The position numbers and the translations under genes were made by a program. The notes under the pieces were generated by a model. That model was not told the DNA's origin, did no database searches, and saw only the letters and a list, made by a program, of their open reading frames with translations. Source: Adineta steineri (taxonomy: Eukaryota; Rotifera; Eurotatoria; Adinetida; Adinetidae). From it: a stretch of DNA of 64,000 nucleotides. Location: the NCBI GenBank assembly GCA_905250115.1, contig CAJNOI010000223.1:62001-126000 (forward strand). Reading direction: 5' to 3'. Every line of letters starts with the position of its first letter. The stretch's first letter is position 1. Shown piece by piece: positions 1-10,818 of this stretch.

Positions 1-2225
1 TGATCAACTGCATTGCCAATAGCAGCTATTATATACCGACGAAATGGAATTCTTCCTAGCATGAATCCGTCATGCAACTGTGTATTTTCGCAATTGTCAC
101 TCAATGGGTAATATTTTTTGTCGATGTATAAAAAATAATACATATGACTTCCTATACAGAATGCTCACAGCATGGCATTAAAAGCAAACAGTAGCCAGAA
201 GCGTTGGAAGAAATCAGAATGACTCATGAATAATTAAACGAATATTTCCAAGAAATATTTTTGTAATGATTTTTAAGTGTATGCTTTGTTTGTATTTTTT
301 CGGCGATTTTTTTGCTCAGGTGAAGTGAATACAAATTACGTATGCAGATTTCGCAACGTAACATACACCTCCGTCAATATTCCGTTTGCATAATCCATCA
401 TCATTATTCATTTGAATAATTCCTTTACTGATGTTCTTCTTTCCCGATATGGAAAAGAATCGTTTACTTTATTTTAATGTTTCTTTTCATATTTAAGTAG
501 TTGATAAATTTTTCGGTTAGAAAAATACTTACACTTGTCACTTGGTTTTTATTTCCAACTTTCTTTTGCAATTAGCCCACAACGGTATTTCCTTTCTGTT
601 TCATACTACGTTATGCAATAGATCCCCTGAAGCAATATAAACATTTGCATACTGATTGTTCAAAGTACGTTATAAGTTTTTTCCTTTTCTGTTTGTTATT
701 CATCATATTTTTCAAAATTCCATGATCAACAGACGATTATTCATATTAACATTATGTCCTAGTCTGAGAATTTCATTTGTGTGTGTTAAATGTAAACGTG
801 GTTGTAGTTTCAATTGGTAACGAACAACAGATTTGTGAGATGAACTTTCGATCATAGAAAAGGACTAGTCGTTTTAATATACCAAGATGTTTTTTTTTCT
901 TTAGTTGTACTTTGTATACAATGTTACTGATGTTGTATGTAAACTCTCATTCGTTTGACTTAAAATATGATTTCGATATCATATAAAATAAAGATTAATA
1001 TATGCTCTTATTTTAAAAATTTAGAATTCATAACTACTACTACTGCTGCTGCAAACTTCAATGATTATAACACAACGTGCATTTTGTTAATCTATAATTT
1101 ACCTGTAAGTCATGAGTCATTTGTTAAACATTAAATGAAAAGGTACCATTGATTATTATTCAAGTAAGAATAATTTCGCCGAAAAGTAAGAATACAGTCA
1201 TGTAACAGAATAGAATGAATAAACCGCATATGGTTTATGCCTTATATTGACAATCAATTGAAACGACGTCTACAATATCGATTAGACTTGAAGAGTTTGT
1301 CAACCATAACTCTCGAAACCGAAAACAAAAACAATTTTTTACTTAAAGAAGCATTCATAATCTTATTCAGTTTTAATATATCTATATTTCGGTTGAAGTA
1401 CAGTAAATAGAATTCAAGCTCGTCCGAGAAATGTTGAATGATTCAAATGATCTTTATTGCGTGCTTCAAACATGATCAAACATAATTTTGGAGAATAAAT
1501 ATCTCAATTAATTCTATGATTTCATATTGGATGAAGTACATTATTACGTACTGATGAGTGTGGGTATGAGTATTAGTAACAGAAAAACCAACCATCACAC
1601 CCATACTCATTTGTCTCAAAAACGAGAAAGCAAAATCGAAAGTTAAAATGAGTCAACGCCTTCAAAATCAATTATGAAATTTCCTTTTTCATCATTTTTT
1701 TTCCAGTTTCTTACTTTTTCGCCGAAAAGTGACGAGTGCCATTATATTTACATTTTCTTTATTCATGAATCCTTTCAAGTATAGAATAAAAAAATGTTTG
1801 CACAGTGATGCAGTCGCTTACGCGGTCTATTTCTGTGGTGCCGATTAATCATTGAAATTTTATGAAATTTTTGTTTGTTGAAAAGTTCACATTATCGTCA
1901 TTTTTTGATCGGTGAACTATGTCCGTTAATGTTGTTGTACAATCATTCATTTAGGTTTCAGTTCTCAAAAAGTTTTTTTCAAACGTCAGTGTTTTATGTG
2001 GTGTATATATTTTTGAAAAAAATTCATTATTTTTCTCGGGATTAATGTAATGTACAAGCTCTATCAGAACAATTTTTTTCGTTTTATTGCTTAAATTTAT
2101 CAATGGAACTTCTTATAATGACTCATGAATTCTCTATTTTAGATGAAAGATCTAATTTAAATCCATTTTGTCTTTGGTAGTTTAATTCAATGTTATGTTT
2201 TGTAGAAAAATGACCGTGTCAGAAT
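1..2225. other. Intergenic, no gene seen
   Basis: AT-rich DNA without a convincing coding frame on either strand. It holds one short hairpin with GTGTGGGTATGAG-type arms near 1553-1611 (listed separately) and simple A/T runs. Nothing else stands out. Confidence 0.6.
1553..1611. repeat. Telomere-like hairpin, copy 1
   Basis: The left arm GATGAGTGTGGGTATGAGT is followed about 20 bp later by its near reverse complement, ATCACACCCATACTCAT. It is one of about twenty such G-rich hairpins in the window. Confidence 0.6.
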
Positions 2226-2402
2226 ATGAACGCTAATTCGATGTTCGATCACGATATATGCAGACACTCACATCCACATGATCAGGATGGTAGTATAAAT
2301 AAAACAATAGATGATAGTAGTGTAAATAAAACAATAGATGATGGTAGCATCGAAGAAAGGAATGAAAAAAAAAGAAAGAGACGCGAAACAGTTGTAGAGT
2401 AA
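2226..2402 (+). CDS. Tiny repeat-containing ORF, doubtful
   Basis: A 58-codon frame starts at ATG 2226 and ends at TAA 2400-2402. Its middle holds a 9-residue tandem repeat (DGSINKTID, DSSVNKTID, then DGSIE), and its C-terminus is strongly basic (KKRKRRE), like a nuclear localisation signal. An in-frame TGA lies just upstream at 2211-2213, so no longer N-terminus is possible without splicing. No family is recognised. The repeat is a 27-bp DNA tandem repeat, so the open frame may be a by-product of the repeat. It could also be the last exon of an unrecognised gene. Confidence 0.25.
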   Translation: MNANSMFDHDICRHSHPHDQDGSINKTIDDSSVNKTIDDGSIEERNEKKRKRRETVVE

Positions 2403-2943
2403 CTAGCAAAATTGAAGCAATAAATAAATGTTGACATTATTCTTGAAATGTTTGCATATTAGATAATTGTTGAAATTTTTCGTTATTGAAATAATAGCTG
2501 TAATTCAATTGATAAGAAGGGAATTGAATTATATATTTGTCAAATAGAAGAATTAGTTATGGTTCATCGTTTATTCTATTTTATTCATCGATTGAATATC
2601 TTTGATGAATAAGATTCATGATTACACTGTCAAGATCTGCAATAAATATTGTCAAACAAATATAAATATGAGAGATTAGTCAAACATAAAAAACTATTAG
2701 ATGATGTTTTCAATATATATATATATATAGGAAAGCAAACGCATCCCTATGAGCCAGAATAAATGAATATAAAGGTAAACATATGGTTTTTGTTGCTTCT
2801 TTATTACACATTATTTTATTGTACATCAACTTATTTGATGAGAATCGTAATTATCCAATGTTCTAATCTTCAAAAATTCACATCTTTTACTTCATTACTA
2901 ATAGAAGTAATCTTCGGGGTAATAATACATGTTCCAAAACTTA

Positions 2944-3138
2944 CCCAGTCAAGCAAACGTTGAAAAGCGCACATTTGTATGCATTAAAAAAATTTTTTTT
3001 CTTGAGAAAATGAATTTCGAAACGTTAATACTTACATACTTGCTTTTTCTTCCAACATAGAAATTGTTTTAATATGTAAAAATGTGCGCTTTACCCACGT
3101 AACAACGTTGTTTTTTTTCTAAACCTTCCCGGACTGGG
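2944..3138. mobile_element. TA-flanked inverted-repeat element (MITE-like)
   Basis: The left end CCCAGTC and right end GACTGGG are inverted, and each is flanked by TA (2942-2943 and 3139-3140). Further inside, the arms pair again: AAAGCGCACATTT on the left against AAATGTGCGCTTT on the right, with a gap of about 27 bp in the left arm. The TA duplication and short size suggest a non-autonomous Tc1/mariner-type element. It has no coding capacity. A 2-bp target duplication is weak evidence in AT-rich DNA. Confidence 0.4.
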
Positions 3139-3710
3139 TAGTTTTTGTCTACTGATATTGATGAAACAAACAAAGAATAACTGATTGGATTTCTAGCAGA
3201 AAGATCAAGATTTTAATCGTGAATTAATTCATTATGCCAATGATCTTTATTTACTTTCTGAAATCAAAATGGAAGCCGTGATCAGCATAAAAACTGCACT
3301 AGAAATCTAAATTGAATGGGGACACAAATGGGAGAATATTTTATTAATTCTAACGATTCATCTGACAAATCCGTGCATAAAAATATACAAAATGTCTATG
3401 CATCGGTATCCTTAATATTTATCAAACAACAAATGGTCTTTCGTTCTTCATCTTTTATGAATAGAAGTGTTTGCATATGACTAGTGTGCAACCCTTAAAA
3501 TTTACCTCTACAAAGCACATATAATGAGACACAGAGTGAGAGATGAAAAGAATCATAAAAGTATAATAAACTGGGAGCCCATTCATCTCAGTTGAAATGG
3601 CACTTTTTAAATGCATTGGGTTTGCTTGTTTTTGAAAGAACACAGTCTGATCAGTGATTTAACTATAGTACACAGTAATATCAAACAAAAAAAGAGCATT
3701 CTATTCTGCC

Positions 3711-3768
3711 GTGAGTGTCGATGTTGGTAGGAGATGTATGATACATCCACACCCTCTTTACTTGAAGA
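3711..3768. repeat. Telomere-like hairpin, degenerate copy
   Basis: The left arm GTGAGTGTCGATGTTGGTAG faces a right arm CATCCACACCCTCTTTACTT. The pairing is imperfect, and the right end carries the CTTGAAGAT boundary seen in other copies. Confidence 0.4.
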
Positions 3769-4478
3769 TAGTAATGAAATTACTTTTCAACTTATTCAAA
3801 AGACATAAAATGACCATGTTCGTACTTCCAAAATACATGAAGTTGATCAATCTTTTTCAAATTAATTTATTATAAAAATTTAGAATGAAAAATATTTACT
3901 AAAAGAAACTTTATGTTCGATAATTATTTCAGTTACTTTGATAACGTCTTTAATGTAATGTTCTCAATAAGATGAATTTCAACGAACAGATAATGATAAA
4001 ATATCATTATAAAATTTTTTATTAAATTCTAAAGAGAAAGAAAATCATGAGGTATTCTTATTTCAATGCGCAATTAACAAACAAATTGTTTTTCTTTATT
4101 AACAATCGAGAACTGTTTTCTTAAAAATTCAACCAAGTGAAATGTAATGAACGAGTGAGAAAATAAAAAACATGATAAACATCATTTGCTTTGTTTTTAT
4201 TTGAAAACTCTATATTTGCTACTTGAAAAAAATTACAAAACATATATATCAAGTAAATTAAAAACAATGACGTAGTTAGTAAAATATCCAATAGAAAAAA
4301 AACGCACTTTCAATTTATCTTATATTTTGAAATAAAAAATAGTTCTTCAGTTTAGTCATTATAACTGCAATTTTTCTAGTATATAAGAAGGTGATATTTT
4401 ATTCTAAGACTTTATTTTTTTCTTTATTATTCTATAGACATCAATCAATAGTTCTGATAAATCCGTCGATACAGCAAC

Positions 4479-6334
4479 ATGTTCATGCCAATATTATCTA
4501 GTATTCGAATTAGCTATGGAATATTCATATTCATGTTCTTTCAATGCAGTTCAGGTAAGAAATCGAATTGTTTTTTTTCCAATTTTGTAGAGAAATTCTA
4601 ATAATAGTTTTCCGTTGTGTACTCATGATCCCATAGAATATTGATCGTTATTATAATACTGTAGAAAGAATGTTGAAAAAGCTTCCATATAATGTTTCTA
4701 TTACAATATGTGCATTCAGTTTACTTTACTACCAAGATAATCAAAATAAGTTTGTGCAACTAGAACTTTAATGAGTTATTTATTTATTTATAAATGAATG
4801 TAGAAAAGAAATGAATAATTAATAATATGTAGTAGAATAATGAACATATAAAAATTAATTTATTAGATTTTTTTTGAATATTATTTTGTATTATAGCTTT
4901 ATGGTATAATCAACCGAAATTTAGTCCTTGTGCAACTTGGAATTCATATGCCACTACATTTGCAAATTCTACTACACTTGGTCCATATACTCATGGAATT
5001 TTTATTGATACAAATAATACTATCTATGCAGGCAGTTGGGGTATTAGTACTATTAAAGTATGGCGTTACAATAGTTCAACTCCTATAAGAACTATTACTG
5101 CTGGTCTGTATGGGCCCTATAGTGTATTTGTTGCAATGAACGGTGACATTTACATCGACAATGGTCTTCAAAATGGTCGAGTCGATAAGTGGACACCAAA
5201 TGCAATTAACAGTGTAGAAGTAATGAATATTAGTAAAGCATGTTTTAATCTATTTATTGATACGAACAATACATTATACTGTTCTGTGGCTGACTTAAAT
5301 ATAGTAGTAACACTTAATTTGAATACTAATTCAAAGATACCAGTGACGCTCATTGGGAGTAATGGTACAGCGGGATCAACATCAACATTGCTTAATTATC
5401 CATGGGGAATCTATGTCAAAACGGATTTCACTTTGTATGTAGCAGATAGTAATAATAATCGAATACAAAGTTTCAAGTTCGGTGAATTAAATGGAACCAC
5501 CGTAGCAGGAAGTACAGCACCAGGAACTATTACACTTCAAGGACCAGGTGGTATTGTACTCGATAATGATGGATATATGTTTATCATGGATACTGCCAAT
5601 TCACGTATCATTGCATCAAGTTCAAATGGATTTCGATGTGTGGCTGGCTGTTCAGGTTTAAGTGGATCAACACCAGACAAATTATACAATCCTCGTTATA
5701 TGGCATTTGATACCTATGGTAATATGTTTGTAAGCGATGATGATAACTATCGAATACAAATATTTACTCTTACATCCAACACTTGTAGTAAGTTTTTTTA
5801 TTTTAAGTCATTAACCCCAAAGATGGATAATTCTTAAAAAAATGTTGAATATGTTTGATTAATTCTATATATGATAGAACACTAGTAAAATCGATGACGA
5901 AGAATATTATTTTTCTATCATATATAGCATAATTACTTTATTTATTTCATAGATCAAACAACCGTTGGAAGTTCTTCTACTTCATTGAGCACTACAACAC
6001 AAGGTAATTTCAGTTTTTACATTTTTTTTTAATAAATAATTTTTTTTCCTATATAGGAAAAACAACCGTTGGATCTTCTTCTACTTCAATGAGCACTTCA
6101 ACACAAGGTAATTTCAGTTTCCTGCGTTTTGTAATACACAGATTTCTTTTCTCTATAGGAAAAACAACGGCTAGTACTGTATCAAATCGAATGAATAGCA
6201 GTGTCTCTTATCAAACGACTAGTACTGTAACACATTCAATAATGGGTAATATGGCGAATAGAATGAGCATCAATATACATAATTCAATATATTATAGCCT
6301 TTTTTTAATTTCTCTTCTATTCTTTGCCTTTTAA
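4479..6334 (+). CDS. Secreted NHL-repeat protein with mucin-like stalk and GPI-type tail
   Basis: Five exons can be read: 4479-4554, 4897-5787, 5953-6003, 6057-6107 and 6159-6334, all with GT-AG borders and matching phases, giving 414 aa. The N-terminus is a signal peptide (hydrophobic run ending FMFFQCSSG). Exon 2 carries NHL-type beta-propeller repeats, visible as G-I-(Y/V)-(V/I)-D-x-x-x-x-(L/M)-(Y/F)-(V/I)-(A/S)-D segments followed by N-x-R-I-Q. Exons 3 and 4 are both 51 bp and encode nearly the same Ser/Thr-rich 17-mer starting (N/G)(Q/K)TTVGSSSTS. Exon 5 continues the Ser/Thr stalk and ends in a hydrophobic C-terminus (SLFLISLLFFAF) with no cytoplasmic tail, as expected for a GPI signal. 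NHL propellers usually bind protein or ligand; the partner here is unknown. Confidence 0.8.
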
Positions 6335-7211
6335 TAACTATTAAAAGTCTATAATTACTTTTTCTTCTTCTTGCTTACGTCGCATTCATATTATTCTCGC
6401 TAATGATTTTTTCTCGGATGATATCATTTTCAATACTGATTGCTTCTCTAATGAAACTATTTATTCTTCATATTCTTTCTACATGCTTGTTATTGTCAAG
6501 TAATAAAAGCTTCACTCGATGTTTCCTCTATGCTTCAGTTGCTATACATATATGATAAATTTTAATGAAATAAAATATATATATATATTATTGTAGCATC
6601 TGGTTCGAAGTCATTAGCTAATACAACATTGAGCAATGTGCTAAATTCAATATCTAACAGTGAATCTTGATATCAATTGATTAAGCATTTTGTTAAAAAT
6701 CATCTAATGATAGTCTATTATGTGAAGAGCAAGAGCAGATACAAATGTTTTTTCTTCTTAACAAACTTTTTGAAGTGTCATATAAAAATAAAAATAATAA
6801 TATATCTAGTTAGATAACGTGATTATTTTACATCTTATCAGTCAAGTCAGTTTCTTGAATACTTAATCAACTCGATGAATTAATTATTTTTGATGTCATG
6901 CTTTCACGTTCAGTAGTGTGCATGTGTTTTATGTTCATAATATATATATGATGTATCATATCTGAAGATCATGGGAATTATTATATTTGTTTCTAAAAAG
7001 AGTCAGACTGGTGTCATTTAAATAGTATTTTACATATTTAACTAATGCATCTATAAGTTTATCCAAGTATAATTCTTTTCTTTTGATTATTTTTAATAAA
7101 TAAAAATAAATCTTTGTCCTCATGTTCTTGAAGATAAGGATATTACTTATCTCACTGTCACTCACTCTCACCCACACCCTATTAATATAGTGTTCTACTA
7201 GTAATTAAGTG
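6335..7211. other. Intergenic, with possible alternative last exon
   Basis: The stretch is mostly AT-rich spacer. At 6597-6670 an acceptor-like TTGTAG is followed by a 24-codon Ser/Thr/Asn-rich frame in the right phase to join the NHL-protein stalk exons. It ends in TGA with no hydrophobic tail. A right-arm fragment of the G-rich hairpin family lies near 7150-7185. Confidence 0.4.
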
Positions 7212-7481
7212 TCAATCATCAATATGTATTGTTCCATGTACAATATTAATCGCAGATGAATATGGAAACCATTGCTCCTCATCATGATAATATACTGTAT
7301 CACCAACTACAGCAAATAATTGAGGTCCAGCACCCATTGTTTCATAATATTTTGCATTGGGTAAACCATCACTATTCCGATTGAATTCTTGTTTTAAATA
7401 TTCCCATGTGCGCTCAACACCTAAGACATAACACGGTAATTCTGTTCGTATACTAGTGAATATAAAACTGCATGTATTCAT
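7212..7481 (-). CDS. Small uncharacterised protein
   Basis: An 89-aa single-exon frame starts at ATG 7481 and stops at TGA 7212-7214. Its composition looks coding (many W, Y, F, P, G: for example GAGPQLFAVVGDTVYYHDEE) and it is not low-complexity. No signal peptide, membrane segment or known domain is recognised. It lies head-to-head with the WWE-ADP-ribosyltransferase gene, and the two starts are about 145 bp apart, so they may share a divergent promoter. It could be a fragment of a larger gene whose other exons I cannot identify. Confidence 0.45.
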   Translation of the reverse strand: MNTCSFIFTSIRTELPCYVLGVERTWEYLKQEFNRNSDGLPNAKYYETMGAGPQLFAVVGDTVYYHDEEQWFPYSSAINIVHGTIHIDD

Positions 7482-7625
7482 ATTATTGATTTCGATATGG
7501 TTTCTTTTCTTTGCATCGATAATTATATGCCTCAGTAAATATGTATATTTAGGGGAATATAAATGTAAAGAAATACAGTCGAGAAGAAAAGAAGTATTAA
7601 AAGAGTATATGCAAATAATTGCTCA

Positions 7626-9375
7626 ATGATGAATGAAAATATTTGCTGGTATTATAAATCAAACATTAATCCGTGGCCAAACACATCAACAACCGATATA
7701 AATCAAAAGGAATGGAGTAAATATAGAGATATTGAAATTGATCTGATTGAAGAAACCTATCAAAAGAATGAATCCTATGTATTATTAGATCGATATCGAA
7801 TAGATTTGAAAGAATTTATTCAAATAAAACTAACAGATGAAACAAAACAACGACCAATTAAACGTCAAACTAGGGATGCGCAGTTTCAGTTAACCGTACA
7901 CTGTCAGCCCTGACAGTGACGCACTGTAGCACTGACGTCACTGACACCGACTCACTGACGCTATGGATTTACTGGCACCGTCGGTGTCGCTGACACCGAA
8001 GGCATGCACCAGTGTTCACTGTGGCACTGATGATCACTGCTGCACTGATTCTCAGTAAACACTGGCAGCACTGAAATCGGTGTTCTGTGGTGCACTGACA
8101 CACTGGCTTCGTCAAAACGTATACATAATAATGGTTTAGTTTTATTTTTTATCAAGAAATAATATTAAGAGATGCGCACTCATATATTCATAAAATCATA
8201 TACTGTCTTGATTTGTATAATTATATTATATCTATTGATATCTTTGATTTTTATTTATATATTTTGTTAGAGGAGGAAAACCTAGGGCGAAGTAAGCAAA
8301 TCTACGAATACAATATATTTTGTTAAGTAATTTATAGCCTGAATGTTGACGTGAGCGTGTCAGTGCACCACTGAACACCGATTTCAGTGCTGTCAGTGTT
8401 TACTGAGAATCAGTGCAGCAGTGATCATCAGTGCCACAGTGAACACTGGTGCATGCCTTCGGTGTCAGCGACACCGACGGTGCCAGTAAATCCACAGCGT
8501 CAGTGAGTCGGTGTCAGTGACGTCAGTGCTACAGTGCGTCACTGTCAGGGCTAACAGTGACAGTTTTTCAGTATTTTCACTGAAACTGCGCATCCCTACG
8601 TCAAACTGATTCAACTCAAAAAGAATGTTTACGTGAATATCGTTTTGGTTCATCACTACCATTAATATCAGATAGATCTTCATCCTCGTCGTCTTATGGT
8701 AGTTCTGATTGTTGGTGTCCATTTTTAACTGCTTGGCTCAAGAGTTCTGCTGGTCAACAAACTTTTATTCATTTCTCTAAATGTATTGAAGCATGTGCTC
8801 AAGGTATTGAACGTGAAGCTGCTTTGTATGGTAATCATAGTAATGCAGAAGCAGCATATATGGCTGAAAAAATTCGTCAATGTTCAAACAAATCTCGTGT
8901 GGAAATATCCAAACAATGCATTTCTTTCTATACAAAAGATAGTTTTCTATATTATGCTTTGAATGAAGCTTTACGAAAACAAGATTATACAAAAATTGAA
9001 ACATTTGGACCATTATGTTATCTTATTCGAAATTATTCTTGTCTTGAACAAGATTATATTGGCATTGTTTATAGAGGATTACAATTAGATTATACAGATA
9101 TAGATCTCTACAAACAAGATATAAGCCAATGGAAAACTTGGCCAGCATTTACATCGACTAGTAAAGATCGTCAACTGGCTGAAATGTTTGGAAATACTTT
9201 AATCATTATTGAAGTGACCAAGGTTAAACTTAGTTCTCCACGAGCTTATGATATTGCTCATATATCGAACTATCCGCATGAGCAAGAAGTACTAATGCCA
9301 GCTGGAGTATCATTTCAAATACTAAAAGTTGAACAAGATTTGTCACAAAAATATATTATATATGTGAAAGTTTAA
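7626..9375 (+). pseudogene. WWE-domain ADP-ribosyltransferase, split by a transposon
   Basis: The first part (7626-7870) encodes a WWE-type domain: WYYKSN near the start, a central W-SKY-D--I-LIEE segment and a basic end. The second part (8607-9375) encodes an R-S-E class mono-ADP-ribosyltransferase domain. The catalytic Arg is in YRGL (9073-9075), the STS motif in FTSTSK (9151-9162) and the ExE motif in HEQEV (9080-9088). ExE is the arginine-specific form. A 728-bp hAT-like element sits between the parts at 7871-8598, duplicating 8 bp. Removing element plus one duplicate rejoins the frame for about 337 codons, so the gene was intact before insertion. The insertion adds 736 bp, shifts the frame and brings stops. 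WWE domains bind ADP-ribose polymers or ubiquitin-pathway partners. No splice sites were seen that would cleanly remove the element. Confidence 0.75.
7871..8598. mobile_element. hAT-like non-autonomous foldback element, family A
   Basis: Perfect 20-bp termini: TAGGGATGCGCAGTTTCAGT at the left and its reverse complement at the right. An 8-bp target duplication CGTCAAAC is exact at 7863-7870 and 8599-8606. The inverted arms extend about 240 bp each with small gaps and are packed with CACTG/CAGTG motifs. The core (about 8115-8350) is AT-rich and non-coding. The 8-bp duplication, TAGGG terminus and dense subterminal repeats fit the hAT superfamily. The intact termini and duplicates imply a recent insertion. 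Confidence 0.85.
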
Positions 9376-10136
9376 TTATTATTGCTGATTCTTATGTAAT
9401 AAACTGATTGTAACGATTTCTAATAGAAGAAATGTTTCTATTGAGAGTATTATATTTCTCCTCATCGAGAATCACATCGATTTCATACAACCCATACACT
9501 TAAAATATCAATCTGCCAGACAGAACGAAATAAGATGGAAAGCAAAGTATTATATGATGTATAAAATAAGAGTAATATTTGAAATGAGAAGGAATCATAA
9601 GAACAAGACAAATATTGTTAGAATGCATGTCTCAATCCATCGTGCTTGTTTTTCTTTTACGCAGAACACACAAAAATTGTGCGTGAGTGGTATGAGGTTG
9701 TTAATGTAGTATAAACACAATATACATACTTTCAGAATGGTTTTTGCAGTATTTATCAACACGAACAAAATAGAGTGCTGCAGTTTTTACTGTTGAAAAG
9801 AAAAGATGAAGCTGCATGAACGAAGATTTTTGACACATTGATACGATGATGTTTTTATAAAAAAATCACTGAACGATAACCGTTTTATTTCTATCATTTC
9901 TAGTACATTGTATTAATTTAGTTGTATTTTATAAAATGAAAACATAAATATTTTATTTATAGAAAAATAGAAGAACTCATTAATAAATTTCATCTAATTT
10001 AACGAAGATATGTGCCAATAGGGTCAAGTTATTTAACCTTTTACTCGCTTAGAAATATGATGACCGCTGGATAACGATTTCTTCTTTTTCTCTATGTATA
10101 TTTGTTTTACCTTTTATATTCAAACTAGAGGATGCA

Positions 10137-10248
10137 CCCGCTGCAAAATCCTTGTCATACAGTTCCCGCTGCAAACTCTCTCTCATACAGTTGTCGCTAT
10201 AAAATTCCTCTGAAACCGTACCCGCTGCAAAATATTTATATCTCAAGC
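10137..10248. repeat. 28-bp tandem repeat, four copies
   Basis: Units beginning CCCGCTGCAAA, or close variants, start at 10137, 10165, 10193 and 10221, an exact 28-bp spacing. Copies 1 and 2 share the tail CATACAGTT. Copies 3 and 4 are more diverged. The array is open in one forward frame, but this follows from repeat composition and I do not call it a gene. Confidence 0.65.
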
Positions 10249-10329
10249 ACCATCCGTATCCGACCCCTCGCCACTTTTCCTTGTATATGCAGAAGTGTGA
10301 TTGATGGTTTGGTGACGTTAGTTATCACA

Positions 10330-10750
10330 GAACGACCTGGGTGAACTTTCAATCACGCCCCCTCCCCCCCTCCCGATAACTATGCCAATCCCCGTCGACC
10401 GTCTTAGGTACCTAAGGAAGCGTCATGGAAAGTTGTGCGATTATAGCTATTACAGGGACCGAATGCATAGCGAATAGAAGATGTGCGCTCAGACGGCCTT
10501 CGGCCGCCTTCGCTAGCTATTTTTTTTAACTTTTCAAAATGCTGCAATCCTATTGGTCAGTTCTATAGATTGCCTGTAGCAAGCGTAGGATTCATTTTTT
10601 TTCGGAAAAAAGTACATGTCGACCTTCCCCTGGGTGTAGCCATCATTTCTAGAAAGTTTCATTGCATTTGCTCGTACGGTCTCCAAATGCATAAAGAACA
10701 AACAAACAAACAAACAGACAAACATTCTTCTTTATATATATAGATAGATA
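10330..10750 (+). mobile_element. Possible 3' end of a non-LTR retrotransposon
   Basis: This block is clearly GC-richer than its surroundings and contains GACGGCCTTCGGCCGCCTTC-type sequence. It ends in a short-repeat tail, (ACAA)n then GATAGATA. Short-repeat tails of this kind are typical of RTE-like non-LTR elements. No reverse-transcriptase residues are visible, so at most a 5'-truncated tail is present. Confidence 0.35.
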
Positions 10751-10818
10751 AACATAGAGTTAGTTTCCCGACGCATTTCGTGTTATCGACAATCATGAGG
10801 GTATGGGTGGATGTGGAT

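Larger units (their letters stand above)
2403..4478. other. Intergenic with one MITE-like element and one hairpin
   Basis: No coding frame is convincing here. The interval holds the TA-flanked inverted-repeat element at 2944-3138 and a degenerate G-rich hairpin near 3711-3768. The remainder is AT-rich with homopolymer runs. Confidence 0.55.
9376..10818. other. Intergenic with tandem repeat and LINE-like tail
   Basis: No supported gene. The stretch holds the 28-bp tandem repeat (10137-10248) and the GC-richer block 10330-10750 ending in (ACAA)n. Just before the second hAT-like element lies a fragment of a G-rich hairpin arm (GAGGGTATGGGTGGATG). Confidence 0.5.

Noticed and set aside
8465-8722. 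Minus-strand open frame crossing the right arm of hAT family A
   Set aside because: It overlaps the CAGTG arm and the antisense of the ADP-ribosyltransferase gene. Its composition follows from those, not from coding.
10483-10743. Plus-strand open frame in the GC-rich block
   Set aside because: It ends in the microsatellite tail and shows no reverse-transcriptase or other domain.
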